Shown: one piece after another, positions 12,544 through 23,456 of the stretch | How the letters are laid out: each line of letters starts with the position of its first letter | How positions within the stretch are numbered: position 1 is the first letter of the stretch | DNA from: Mytilisepta virgata | Taxonomy: Eukaryota > Mollusca > Bivalvia > Mytilida > Mytilidae | Reading direction: 5' to 3' | DNA: 64,000 nt | Assembly (NCBI GenBank): GCA_028015205.1 | Contig: CM051510.1 | Span: forward strand, 29,636,580 to 29,700,579 | The notes under the pieces: model-generated | Databases searched by the model: none | Seen by the model: the letters and a program-made list of their open reading frames with translations, nothing else | What the model was told of the DNA's origin: nothing | Position numbers and translations under genes: made by a program

Positions 12544-12640
12544 GACCCTCATTTGAGGTAGACATTCAGATTTAGCAACCCTTGAGAGATTGTTTTCCCA
12601 AGGGCTTTCCAAATCTGAATGTCTACCTCAAAGAATGACC
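12544..12640. mobile_element. Small palindromic MITE
   Basis: Thirty-base imperfect inverted repeats bound a 97-bp element; the inner arms TGAGGTAGACATTCAGATTT and AAATCTGAATGTCTACCTCA are exact. One arm plus its flank (TCTGAATGTCTACCTCAAA, CCGTAATTGTATATTG) recurs at 60772-60823, and a shorter piece occurs near 52945. Confidence 0.75.
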
Positions 12641-13339
12641 GTAATTGTATATTGGAACTCAACCAATGGAAATGAAAGAACATGTGATACAGGAATGCAT
12701 TCATGAGACTCAGACCTCAACAAAGACTTCAAATCATGTGCCATCACTACAAACTATGTAAAAATTTCAACCGAAAGAAAAAAATATCACAAATAATACC
12801 TATACTCCATATTACATAAAAAGAAGAAACATTGTGGGGGGAATAACAAATAGAAAAAAATGGAGGGATGAAACTAGTTTTAATTAGCAAGTGCTCAAAC
12901 TCCCTTCTTTACATCTACGACAGTGGCAGGACAAATAAAAAAATATTAGCTTCCCATGTACAATAAACTAATCTACTGAATGTAGTACATGTTACTGTTC
13001 AGTGGTTATAAATTGGATATGGGGATATAGAATTGGCTCAGTCGTTAGTTCTCTCAGTCTGGAAAATTTGTATATTCAATATTTTCAGATTTAATTCTCA
13101 GTTGTGACATTGCTGATGTTAAATATGTTATATTCATGGTTTTATATTTTGTTTTTATCTAATGTTTTACGCAAGAAATCAATATATCTGTCTAAAACGC
13201 ACCGCTAACGATCTGGGAAAAAACGTATTTTAAACGTATGTCACATCTTGTACCATTAGTCTAAAAACATTGGCCTTTTCACACTTTGAAGTCAGCGTTT
13301 ACTTTGTATCGTCGCTAAAACAAATCAATGTTTAATTTT
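12641..13339. other. AT-rich DNA, nothing recognised
   Basis: No supported gene or repeat apart from the flank shared with the preceding MITE. Confidence 0.45.
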
Positions 13340-13480
13340 TGATACACTAATCAATCAATGCTACCCAACAAACGGAACCCCGGACAAAAACAACACAAAA
13401 AACAAAAAGAAAAAAAAACTCAACACAGGGTCAGACTAGCCTGACTGGGTACACACTCTGAGCAGTGTAAGTATTGTAGT
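13340..13480 (-). mobile_element. Family A repeat, minus strand
   Basis: Reverse-complement blocks of the family are visible: CCGGACAAAAACAACAC, GGGTCAGACTAGCCTGACT and GGTACACACTCTGAGCAGTG. It ends just left of the intact transposon. Confidence 0.5.
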
Positions 13481-13558
13481 ATTTTCATTTTACATCCATA
13501 ACCTTTATGTTATGCTTGATTATATTTTCCTTGATTTATATTTTTTGTTTTTGACATA

Positions 13559-13585
13559 TACTCTCTCAAAAAAGAAACGCAACAT
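13559..13585 (+). repeat. Transposon terminal inverted repeat, left
   Basis: 27 bp, exact reverse complement of 15055-15081. Expected transposase binding and cleavage site. Confidence 0.95.
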
Positions 13586-13744
13586 ACAGAAAATAGGAAA
13601 TTTACTTCATATATTATTTTCATAATTTATGATATAAATAATTTACACAGGAATGCAAAAATTGGCACACTTCTTGTTCATGAGTTCTTTTACCTTGGAA
13701 TATCACAGTTTGTCACATATTGTCAATAAATCACTCATAAATTG

Positions 13745-14752
13745 TCAATATCTGGTATGTCCACCATTTGCTTGTAACACAGCCCCGACTCTTCTTGGCA
13801 TAGATTGAATTAAACGCTGAGTTCGAACACGCGGTATCCTTTGCCACTCAAACTGAAGTGCCTGCTGTAATTGTTGCAGATTTTGCGGTGGTGGTTGTCG
13901 TTGGCGCACGCGCCGATCCACTTCATCCCACAAATGTTCAATTGGATTAAGATCGGGTGATCGTGACGGCCAACGGATCACATTGACATTCTGTTGTTCT
14001 AAAACGTCTACTGTTACACGTGCTGTATGTGGTCGGGCATTGTCGTGCTGAAAAATTTCTCTCCGAATGTCAATTACGGGCAATAAATGAGGTCGTAAAA
14101 TTTCGTCTCTATACCTAACAGCGTTCAGATTGCCTTGGATATGTATCAGCTGTGTGTTTCTGGCATAAGAAATAGCGGCCCACATCATAACACTGCCTCC
14201 GCCAAAATTGTCTCTCTCCACAACACAGTTTTGCGCAAAACGTTCGTTTCGGCGCCTATACACACGTATGCGACCATCTCGCTTTTCCAGTTGAAAACGT
14301 GACTCATCGCTGAACCATACTCTTCTCCAGTTCTGTAAATTCCATGCACGAACTGTAGTACACCATCTAACCCTCGCTCGGCGGTGTTGGCGTCTCAGTG
14401 TTGCTCCAAAGTAAGGTCTTCTTGCCCTCAATCCATGAGAACGTAACCGATTGCGTACTGTCTGTGCTGATATACGGCGCAACCCAGGGACGTTTACAGC
14501 TGTTTCTGTTGCAGCAATAGTCCTATTCCGCAGATGGAAAAGTCTGATGTAACGATCTTGCGCCCTGGTTGTAACACGCGGGCGCCCTGAACGTGGCCGA
14601 TCTGTCGTAGTACCAAGCTGCAGGTAGCGTCCCCAAAGGCGTGAAATTGTGCTACGATGAACATTGTACGTTACAGCAACAGCATTCTGTGATTCTCCGG
14701 CCTCTAGTCGTCCGATAGCGATATTCCGGGTAGCAGCGTCTAACCTTGGCAT
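13745..14752 (-). CDS. Tc1/mariner DD34E transposase, intact
   Basis: Encodes 335 residues, the usual length for Tc1-like transposases. Residues ~5-60 and ~63-115 look like the two helix-turn-helix parts of a paired-type DNA-binding domain, joined by a GRPR-type linker (RPRSGRPR, 53-59 region). The catalytic domain shows VWFSDESRF with D149, FQHDNARPH with D237, and SPDLNPIEHLW with E272. There are exactly 34 residues between D237 and E272, hence DD34E. The protein would cut at the element's inverted repeats and reinsert at TA sites in the nucleus. The start was chosen as the first Met of the frame (MPRLDAATRN), just ahead of the first helix-turn-helix. No frameshift or stop is present. This is the only intact protein gene in the window. 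Confidence 0.95.
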   Translation of the reverse strand: MPRLDAATRNIAIGRLEAGESQNAVAVTYNVHRSTISRLWGRYLQLGTTTDRPRSGRPRVTTRAQDRYIRLFHLRNRTIAATETAVNVPGLRRISAQTVRNRLRSHGLRARRPYFGATLRRQHRRARVRWCTTVRAWNLQNWRRVWFSDESRFQLEKRDGRIRVYRRRNERFAQNCVVERDNFGGGSVMMWAAISYARNTQLIHIQGNLNAVRYRDEILRPHLLPVIDIRREIFQHDNARPHTARVTVDVLEQQNVNVIRWPSRSPDLNPIEHLWDEVDRRVRQRQPPPQNLQQLQQALQFEWQRIPRVRTQRLIQSMPRRVGAVLQANGGHTRY

Positions 14753-15054
14753 AGCGTCACCTCATCAGAATTTTATTTTACGAATGCATTCATGAAAAGA
14801 AATACCGGGTTTTTATACCGACTGACTGAGCTAAAAAATAACCCATGATTTGCACGTGAAAGTCGACCCAGTTTTTGGCAATGCGTAAATCGTAGGGTGT
14901 CCCAGATTGCGACCAAAGTCGTTTACGGGCGGATGAATTTAAATGATTGTACCTGGAAACTTTTTATGAAGGTGTAATTATGATCATGTGTACATATATT
15001 TTGATATTTATTGGTTATTTGTCCGGAAAAATAATATTTCAAAAAGATAATCTG

Positions 15055-15081
15055 ATGTTGCGTTTCTTTTTTGAGAGAGTA
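15055..15081 (-). repeat. Transposon terminal inverted repeat, right
   Basis: 27 bp, exact reverse complement of 13559-13585, followed by TA. Confidence 0.95.
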
Positions 15082-15083
15082 TA

Positions 15084-15758
15084 TTTAATGTTTAACTTCA
15101 AACGCCAATAGAGGAGGAAAAAATATCAAAAAGGTCTAACAATGTTCTTAAATAAAATTAGTAATTCTATATGAAAACATAATTATATTTAATCAAACAG
15201 CTGAGCTTCATTTAATAGAATGTTATTGAACATGAGATGCCGTAAAGAACAGATGTAAGACTTCTTTAATTTCACAGAAATCTCTAAAACAAAGTCCATT
15301 AAATTTGTCAAATGCTGAAAATTAAGTCAGATTTTGTAAGGATATGGCTAAAAACAAATGAAATTTACTGTGTAATTAGAAATTATTAGAAAGAAAACCC
15401 TGAAAGCTAAAGACTATATTTGAAACGAGATATTGGAAAAATACTGTTTAGTATTTAAAGCATGCCATTAGAATTTGAAGTTATTGAACTTACATCATTC
15501 TGCAAGTTAAAAAAATACATACATTCTTGCTATTTGAACAGTCAGGTGTTTGCTTTCTGAACATATTTCGAAAATTCTCATTTTGAAATAACAAAGAAAT
15601 ATAAACATGACGAAAATGTCAGTATTTGTTAATTTAAACCTTCATCGAGGTTTCTCTTAAAATTTTTTGGGTATTGTTTTTATTTGGGGTTTGTGGTAAT
15701 TTGCTGAATTTTCGACATCATCGTTTTCCAGGGCCGTTCGATGCTTGTCTTGTAATGT
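15084..15758. other. AT-rich DNA, nothing recognised
   Basis: No supported feature in this stretch. Confidence 0.45.
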
Positions 15759-15820
15759 GTCTATTGTTCGTTGTTGAGGACAACACGATGTCTATTGTTC
15801 ATTGTTGAGGACAGCACGAT
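15759..15820 (+). repeat. 31-bp tandem duplication
   Basis: Two adjacent 31-bp units (15759-15789, 15790-15820), both starting GTCTATTGTTC and ending CACGAT, differing at two positions. Confidence 0.9.
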
Positions 15821-16108
15821 CTTTTACATGTTGCTATATGTATATACCTGACCCAGAGTTCCGTCCTACCGGATGTTGTCTGATAGATGCTTATCTTGTA
15901 TCCGTGCATTATTATATTACATTTGTAAGTATATACAATTATTGATTTCTGATCGAAAACTACTTTTAACAAAAATAAACTGTTTTGCACTTTGATATAG
16001 AAAAACACAATGCGCCTTCGGCGTTTACAGGGTGGAAATTGTATATTTTCCTAAAATGCTAAAAATGTATTTGTATGTTTGAAAGACTAAACGATTTCCT
16101 AACTTTAA

Positions 16109-16419
16109 GGCTTCAAATTGATTTTTCGCCACTCTGATTTTCAGACTTCGTAAATTTTAAGAAATTTTTTTTGGAAAAAATCCTAAAGATTTTCCCCGAA
16201 TTCGTTATTTTTTAAGAAATTAAAATAAAAAGACTTCGCCCGCTCCTAAAATCTTGCAAAAAATAGGATTTTTTTTCCATTTTATGCAATATTTTATTTA
16301 AAAAAAATTGTGTCGCAAACAAATTGGATAAACTAGCCCTCAAGGAAAAAAAATTAGCTCGCTCTCACCTATTTTTGTCATAAAAAATCCAAAGAACTAC
16401 AAATGAATTTGGTATAGCC
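16109..16419. mobile_element. MITE (GTAAT family), copy 1
   Basis: About 311 bp, homologous along its length to 30038-30396. Shared blocks include CAAATTGATTTTT, AAATAAAAAG, TTTATGCAATATTTTA-like sequence, TAAACTAG(C/T)CCTCAAG and TAAAAAATCCAA. The right end keeps the terminal repeat (AAAGAACTAC...GGTATAGCC); the left repeat has lost an inner segment. No coding capacity. Confidence 0.75.
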
Positions 16420-18224
16420 TAATATGCCGTTTTTAAAAAATTATTAACTTTGAAAACAAAATTCAAAGTACGCCAAATTTTGGTCATGCTTAACGCGATT
16501 TGAAATATTATTTCAAAGTGCGTCAAAATTTTGGACATAGACAAAGCATTATGAAAAAATTTGAAAATGCAATAAGAATATAAATTAAACTTTGTTTTCA
16601 TTCTCCGTAATGGTATTTTGTAAGGGATTAAACGGCAAAATGTAGTCAAAACAAGGCTTATCTGCTTCCATTGTGTGAAAAATAATTCCAGTCGTCAGTT
16701 ATGCTTATGGGTCGTTTGGCAAAAACCATTGATAGGTATTCAATGTGAAAAAAAAAAAAATTACGACTTAAAAAAAAAAAAAGGAATGGGTCGTGTGGGA
16801 AAATAAAATTTATTCCATTTAAAAAAAATACGTTTTTACACTTTAACATCCCGTGTTGGACTCTAAAACAACCTTTTCTTGATCTTGAGGGAAACAAAAT
16901 GTCGGAATAAATAATAACGTGACATTAATGCCACGTCTACACCCCCCCTCCCTCCTGCAAAATAAAAGCGCCTGAAGTTTTGTCACCTGAAATTCTAGAT
17001 CATTTGTGTCAAGAAATTTATTCTGTATATCCCGACTTGCACATCATGATGAAAATCAATATTAACATAATATACCAAATTTCATAAAAATGTGTAAATT
17101 TTATGGTATCATTTCACACTTATGTCAAAATACAAGCAACTGAGCTGAAGATACTTCATTGGTTTGGAGAATAATAAAAGACAAACATGGAGCCAGCTCA
17201 GAATTTTAATTTCACGATCTGGCGAACTGAGTTTACACCGAAGACATTCAAAAAAGGTTTCCATACTGTAATAGGCATCTGACAGCTCACGTGAGCATCG
17301 TGTATTAGAATATATATGTAGGTTTAGCCCACCTTTGTTATTAGCAAACTATTTAAAATAAAGCTACATGAAATGTAATTAAATGTACATTTCTAAAACA
17401 ATTTCTATATTAAGTGCAGACTCTCATTGAGAATTTGAACTAACAAGGTGTGCTTTAAATATCAAAGTTTGAATGCTTTTCAGAAAATTCTAATTTCTCA
17501 ATAACTGTATACTAAGATGTATCAAATGTTAATTTAAATTTGAAAATATTATAACTTTAAAATAAAAGCGTTTTGGCATCTGTTTTATTGAAGAAGAAAT
17601 AAAAATAGTAATTTTGATACGAGGTTACTTAATCCAACAAAACATACATGGATAGTACGATTCAGCTGTAGTTATAAAAAAGCTTTTTCCATAAAATGTA
17701 ACAATATTAATTAAGAATCATAAAAGAATCTTTATGGAAGTTTTGTGACAAAAATGTGCAATTTACTTAAATAATTTCAGTAATTAATGTTCTCTCGTGT
17801 GTTTTATGACGTCGATACATTTTAAATTACATTTAATTCAAAGAGAAATATTGACAATAAAATATCGAATTCATATAAATCCACAATGATTTTAATTAAA
17901 TTTATCTCATCTGACTAATAACGAATTCAATCTCGCTTTGAAACCAATTACCCATTTCCGGATCGGAATTGATATTTTGGCATCTATTTCAAATCGTTAG
18001 AAAACAAACAAAAACGAAAAATGAATACTGTTTATGTTTTACAAAATGTGGTCATTTTGCTTTTGTGTTGTCAGAATGATAAATTATGTTAACCATAGAT
18101 TAAAACACAATCGTTGAAAATTGTTTTTATAAATGGTATTAAAATATTATATTTCAAAATAGTTGATCACAAAAGAAATTAAAAAAAAATTACATAAAAA
18201 TTACAGAAGTGGTTCTCATCTTTG
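16420..18224. other. AT-rich DNA with a small direct repeat
   Basis: At 16462-16527 a ~55-bp period direct repeat is visible (TTCAAAGTACGCCAAATTTT and TTTCAAAGTGCGTCAAAATT). No gene or further repeat recognised to 18224. Confidence 0.45.
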
Positions 18225-18390
18225 ATTGAACATTTAAACCCCACCACTTTTCAATGTCTGTACCAAGTCAAACTCTCTCTTTTGTTTATGTTTAGCGTTT
18301 TTGTTTTGTACTCTTGTATGTTATGTTTTTGTCCGGGATTCTGTCAGTTTGGTAGCGTTGATTGGTTGATTGGTATGTCATTGCCAAACA
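18225..18390 (+). mobile_element. Family A repeat
   Basis: Blocks CACCACTTTTCAATGTCTGTACC, GTCCGGGATTCTGTCAGTTTG and GATTGGTATGTCATTG are in family order. The upstream half of the family is absent. Confidence 0.6.
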
Positions 18391-18618
18391 GTTCAAACAA
18401 AAATAAATCATTGAAAACTCTCTATATATATCTGAAAAAAGTCAAAGCAAAAGACCAACGCTTTTATTGTCGATCTTCATCTTAAACACACTGTCAGTGC
18501 TTCGCGTTTCACAAAAAATTCGTGAGGCTACGATCAGGACTTGTTCCAGGATATCTGTAGAAAGAAGACACCGAAGACCGCAAACCAGATCACACGTACC
18601 AATAATCGTATTCGTACT

Positions 18619-18774
18619 GATGCCAAACAATGGTTTGTGAAAGACCGTGTTGTGTTTGATGCCAAACAATGGTTTGTGAAAGACCGTGTTGTGTTTGATG
18701 CCAAACAATGGTTTGTGAAAGACCGTGTTGTGTTTGATGCCAAACAATGGTTTGTGAAACAGTACGACACGAAG
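18619..18774 (+). repeat. 39-bp tandem repeat encoding a 13-residue unit
   Basis: Three full identical 39-bp units (18619-18657, 18658-18696, 18697-18735) and a partial fourth (to about 18760). Because 39 is a multiple of three, the frame stays open across all copies on both strands. Plus-strand reading at 18541-18789 repeats DAKQWFVKDRVVF within an 82-codon frame that starts after an in-frame stop near 18525. Each unit contains a small palindrome, CAAACAATGGTTTG. I do not recognise a protein; identical units point to recent expansion. Confidence 0.85.
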
Positions 18775-18896
18775 GCTAAATCAAAATAACTAAATAACTC
18801 AACACGCAGCCGCATAATTGTTCTTTGCAAATGTAAAAACAAAAGTAAGAAAAATAAAAAAAAGTATAAAGTGTATGAAAAATATGTGATCATATA

Positions 18897-19067
18897 TAAC
18901 ACATGACTGACTTGGTGATAGAGCAGATTGTTACCCCGATAAAGAATTGTCAACCACCGAGGCTAATATTTTACCCCGAGAAAACATTGTTAAATGAGGC
19001 AAAGAAGAGCTTGACAATGTTTTAGAGGGGTAACAATCTGCTATATCACCCTGTCAGTCATGTGTTA
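18897..19067. mobile_element. Foldback MITE
   Basis: A 171-bp element with ~41-bp near-perfect inverted arms: TAACACATGACTGAC...AGATTGTTACCCC at the left and GGGGTAACAATCT...GTCAGTCATGTGTTA at the right. The central part repeats TTACCCCGA. No coding capacity. Confidence 0.88.
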
Positions 19068-19563
19068 TTTAATTTATTATACTGAATGTTTTTTTTCCTA
19101 GTTTTTTAAGTTGAGAACTGCATGTGGACATTTTTTGGTTCATGTGCTGTATATATAAGTAGTAATTTTATGATTGCACAGGATGATTCCAACAGTTAGT
19201 TGACAATTGATTTCTTTACTCAGAAATTTATGTTTTTATAGAATTACAACCCACAAGAAGTAGAAAACAGTCTCAATTTATCATCAAACTTTTCCTTGGA
19301 AAATGATTCAAAGTCACTGTCTTGTCCTACAAAAAATTTCTAAATACTTTTACGATATGTGTGACACATAATTTAGTAGATTTAGAGTCTTTTGACCCCA
19401 AAAGATCTGAAATATCTTCTTCAGATACTTCTTAAAACATTTTGTTTACTTTCACGTCTGCGAAATCGGAGTTATACAGAGTTTTGCTTGTATTAACTAA
19501 TCCTATTTCTGTCAAGCACATGAATGATCCGGTAAAATCAAGGAGGCTCTGCACGAGAGGGTA

Positions 19564-19600
<37 letters not shown>

Positions 19601-20535
19601 ACAGATAGGATTGCCTGTATCACTGCACGGAAAACTATTTTCTAAACACAAATCTTTTGCAGTCTTATGGAAATAGTTTCGTATACTAAATGGACGTCCT
19701 TTAAACGTTTAAATCCTAACATGTGGTGAAATTCGTATATTTAAATATCAACTTTCGTTCTGTTGTTTGCTGTATTTGTCCAAATAGAATAGAACTAATT
19801 CATAGTGGCATGAATTTATACTGATTATACATACATTTTTTTTTGTAATTGAAACGCAGTCATATTATCAACAATATTTGCAAATATAAACAAATGTTGG
19901 GTTTTAACAAGGCTTTGTCCCCCCTCCTATTCAACAACATCGTGTTAAATAAAACATGGTAAAAAGATTCACAACTACATATAGGGGACGTCGTGCCTAA
20001 TTCAAACAATCTAATAAGAGATCTACCTGGTAGCTGAGACTATTTTATTTCAGTTATTAAATAATCGAATGCTGTAATAAAATTATTCATCCACGAAATC
20101 GTTATTTGTGTAGAAAATTAATTCTAAATTAAATTTGAAATTTTTACAGTGTTTTAATATCTATACAGCATCTGAGAGAATTTTTAATGCCATTTTAATT
20201 GAAATTTGTACTAAAACCATTTGAGGAAATGAGGGAGACCGTAAACATTAAAACTGTTAAAATTCGTTATCAATATTATATCACATTATATACAATTTAT
20301 ATTAAACATTTTTGAATAAAATAACTATATTTCAAGAAAATGTACTTTTATTAGGGATTGTTGTTATATATGTATATTTGCTGGGAGCAAAAGTTTTCCC
20401 ACAGTTTTTACTTCTGGGCCTTCTGATGTTATCAAAAGTAATGAGTTTCATGCCAGTCGAGTAAAATGCAGTTGTTTGATTTTTATCCTTGGCATAATAA
20501 GATATCTATGAAATGGCTATGAGGGAAAGAACACA
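19068..20535. other. AT-rich DNA with poly-A tract
   Basis: Contains a 29-base A run (19569-19597). No retroposon body, gene or repeat recognised. Confidence 0.45.
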
Positions 20536-20627
20536 TTTATTGTTCCCCGAGGCACCAGGTATTTCCTTTCCCCTCATCACCCCCTGTTTCACCTCTATAA
20601 ATACTCGGTGTCTCGGAGAACAATAAA
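20536..20627. mobile_element. Short foldback element
   Basis: 21-bp terminal inverted repeats with two mismatches (left TTTATTGTTCCCCGAGGCAC; right GTGTCTCGGAGAACAATAAA) enclose 50 bp. Probably a very short MITE. Confidence 0.7.
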
Positions 20628-21817
20628 CTTGCTACTGTCGTTATGTATGTACTCCAAAATGTATTTACTCCAATGACGCTATATTCAGTACAATTGAATA
20701 ATGAAGCATTTATTTTACATTAAAATGCATTTCTACCCATGTCTAAGAGTTTAAGGTTTAACTATTTTTATAAAGTGTAACCAATGTTGCCCTATGCTTT
20801 TTCGCCAATCAAAAGTCCGTATTCAAATCAAATCAAAGTATTGATAAATATCATAGAATAATTAACCGATATGCCAAGAAAAGAACGGAAAAAGTAGGAA
20901 CTTTTGTGCTATATGGAGAACGATGGACATATATCTGCGCTTGCGATGCTTAACGATCAACAGAAACTATAGTTGTACTGAGATATTCTTCATTTCTTTC
21001 GTAATGTTGTTCATTGCGTGCCTGTTGTGATTTTCATTTTGACACTATTTTTATTCTACAGTTCTTTGTGTGTCTGAATGGTCTCGTGGGAAATTTGATT
21101 CATTTTCCTAATTGTCTTTGTTGTATGATAAATTGGCTTTTAAGAATTAGTTGAAAAGCATTTTCATTTTAAGGTGTAAATTAAATTATGGCACCGTTGG
21201 CAAGGCTTTAAAACAATTTTAATTTATAATAATTTCTCGTTAATGAAATCATGAGAAAAAGTTTATGAATATATCAATCATACATGAGTTTTCAGTCTCG
21301 CACATTTTTAGCGCCATGTCAAACATCGTGAAAATTTAAGCTGCTAAACTTTTTTGAAATATTAACTGAAAAATCTTAAAGACGTTACACACGGCATTGA
21401 TTACCAGCAGCGTAACATCGTAAACTCCAATAAATCAGGAGGATTTGTTACATGTATAACGTCCTCAATCGTAATTTCATGTTTCCTAATTCACTGAAAT
21501 GCCAGATGCAGTGAGTTTTTTTCAGTATTTCAGAAGATTTTTTTTTGTAAATTTTAAAAGATCTGTGGGATTTGTTAAAGTAACTGAACACATTTATCGA
21601 TGGACCGAAAGGCTTTCAGTGCAGGGTTGTCTCTTTCTGCATTTTAGTTTTTCCGGTTTATTAAATTAATATATTATTGGATAATTTTCGATGATTAAAA
21701 TGAAATATTTAGTGATGTGCCCGTGTGTAAAGACCATGACAGAAACAGCCTTCAATTTGGAATTTAGAACAATTCAAATAGGAAATCTTGCAATAGTTCA
21801 GTCAATAACAAATAAAT
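20628..21817. other. AT-rich DNA, nothing recognised
   Basis: No gene or repeat supported. The 74-codon frame at 21691-21915 runs into the retrozyme-like element and is not a gene candidate. Confidence 0.45.
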
Positions 21818-22257
21818 TTATACAGCAAAGTATAAATATACTATATCTAATATTAGTATCTTTGGATTGTTATTTTGAAACTCCTGGGACGATGCCTCTG
21901 CATGGTGGACCCTAGGTCCACGAGGGTATTCGCCAACCCAGTCGTCAGACTTGTCTGACATGATTATTTTTTGATTTGTTACAGAAATTACCAGTATTTA
22001 GCAAAATTAAAAAATAATAGAAATACTAAGGGTTCATCCCTTGTATTGCACATGGTAGATCTCCTTAGCTTAAATTTGGCTTCCTGTTTCGGTATTTTAG
22101 GTTATGAGTACTTCTTGTTTAAAATAAGTTTGGTTTTTGGTCTTCCAAATGTTTCGGTTTTAATGCTGCTGATGAGAGGTAACTCCTTGAAATGCGTCGT
22201 ATACAGCATAGTATAAATTTACTATATCTAATATTAGTATCTTTGGATTGTTATTTT
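21818..22257 (+). mobile_element. Retrozyme-like element 2
   Basis: A 381-bp monomer (21823-22203) lies between two direct repeats of ~55 bp (21821-21876 and 22202-22257; both run from TACAGCA to GGATTGTTATTTT). A hammerhead ribozyme sits at the 3' junction, and its cleavage site coincides with the start of the repeat. It shares with element 1 the order: cleavage repeat, hairpin with GTGGAC (21905-21921), GAGGGTATT, second hairpin (21944-21959), CATGATT, CCTTAGCT, CTTCCTGTTT, hammerhead. It encodes no protein. Confidence 0.85.
22163..22209 (+). ncRNA. Hammerhead ribozyme, type I
   Basis: Stem I is ATGCTG (22163-22168) with CAGCAT (22204-22209), perfect. Core CTGATGA is 22169-22175. Stem II is GAGG/CCTT, closed by G-U where G-C is normal. 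Core GAAA is 22189-22192. Stem III is a four-pair helix with loop GTC, including one G-U pair, followed by the ATA triplet. Predicted cleavage is 22203/22204. Unlike the copy at 9702-9745, stem III can close within one molecule. The G-U at the base of stem II may lower activity. Confidence 0.85.
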
Positions 22258-22292
22258 TTAATCTACATTGTAATTTAAGATGGCGGGTAAAC

Positions 22293-22357
22293 GTCATTCT
22301 TTAAAGTAGATTAAGATTAAATAATATTTAAGTATCCGAATCTATTTTAAAGAATGC
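22293..22357. repeat. Short inverted repeat
   Basis: CATTCTTTAAAGTAGA and TCTATTTTAAAGAATG face each other, one mismatch. Possible small MITE relic directly after retrozyme-like element 2. Confidence 0.5.
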
Positions 22358-23456
22358 TGGATTAAGACAGAATATGAATGAATATCATCAGTGATCTTCA
22401 ACAATGCCTGTTAAGTTTTTCAAATCTTGATTTTCAAAATTACCATAGCTGTAGACAAAAGCGAGACATCGAAACCAAATAAACGATGTATTTGATCATA
22501 ACAAACGATACATTCAATTAATTCTTTTTAACACAAAGATTCTTTTCGTGTCTATTTTAAATTATTGCTTAGAAAGCCTCTAGTGTTTTTGCCTACAAAG
22601 AGTTTGATCACTCGCATCACTCATCTTTAAGGTTTTGCCCAGAAAAGCATTTTACATGCAATAAATCCTGCATGTGGGTTGATATTATCGCTGTTTTTCA
22701 TGTCTATTTATCGTTTCATATAACTTTAAGGAGAACAAAATGTATTTACTGTTAGTTTGACTTTTACTGACTTGTGGAAGACCTCAAAAGAAAATGTCGT
22801 GGGCATGTAAGAGAACCTACACGAATATAATTAAAAGTACCTTGTGGAGAATAAAAGACATTGCCAACCTTTTACAAACAGTAAATATTACTCATAATAA
22901 TAAACGCCATAGTCAAATAACATTGAAATTTTTACATTTCCCGTCATTAAAGGGAAACTATAGCTTTGAGAAATAAATGACGCGTCAATTTTTCGCATTA
23001 GATCGGACATGTTTATTTTTATTTCCAACATAAATTGCACCAAGTGCTCCAAGTTGTAAAAGTCGCCCTCCCTATTTAAAAAAAACGAAGGCGTAATGCA
23101 ATTCTAAAAGTCAATAAATAATATGATTTCTCATTTTTCTTTTCAAATGTATTATTGACTTCAAACATTTTTGACATTTTATGAAATTATCGTCTACAGA
23201 ATTTTATTTGACTTAAATGTTTTCCTCTTTAAGCGAGTTTTCCGTTACAAATACCAATAATCCTTATGTTTTATTTTTTCATGATTCGTCCAGTTTTGTT
23301 AAATGCACAAAATACACATTTTTCGCAAACATAAGTTGGACTTTTGCTAATTATAAATACATTGTAATATACCATTTACATGTGTTGTATCAAAATTTCA
23401 AATCAAACTTTTAATATAACACATGTACAAAAATAAATATATAGAACAAAAAAGAG
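22358..23456. other. AT-rich DNA, nothing recognised
   Basis: No supported feature; short frames at 22794-22976 and 23217-23414 have no domain signal. Confidence 0.45.

Larger units (their letters stand above)
13559..15081 (-). mobile_element. Complete Tc1/mariner-type DNA transposon
   Basis: A 1523-bp element bounded by perfect 27-bp terminal inverted repeats (13559-13585 and 15055-15081; each begins TACTCTCTCAAAAAAGAAAC read inward). A TA dinucleotide flanks each side (13557-13558, 15082-15083), the target duplication expected of this superfamily. It contains one uninterrupted transposase gene on the minus strand with 159-bp and 329-bp flanks inside the repeats. Identical repeats and an undamaged gene suggest recent insertion and possibly present activity. 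Confidence 0.95.

Noticed and set aside
14753..14775. Hammerhead core on the minus strand (CTCATCAG)
   Set aside because: CTGATGAG is present in reverse complement, but no GAAA core or pairing stems follow.
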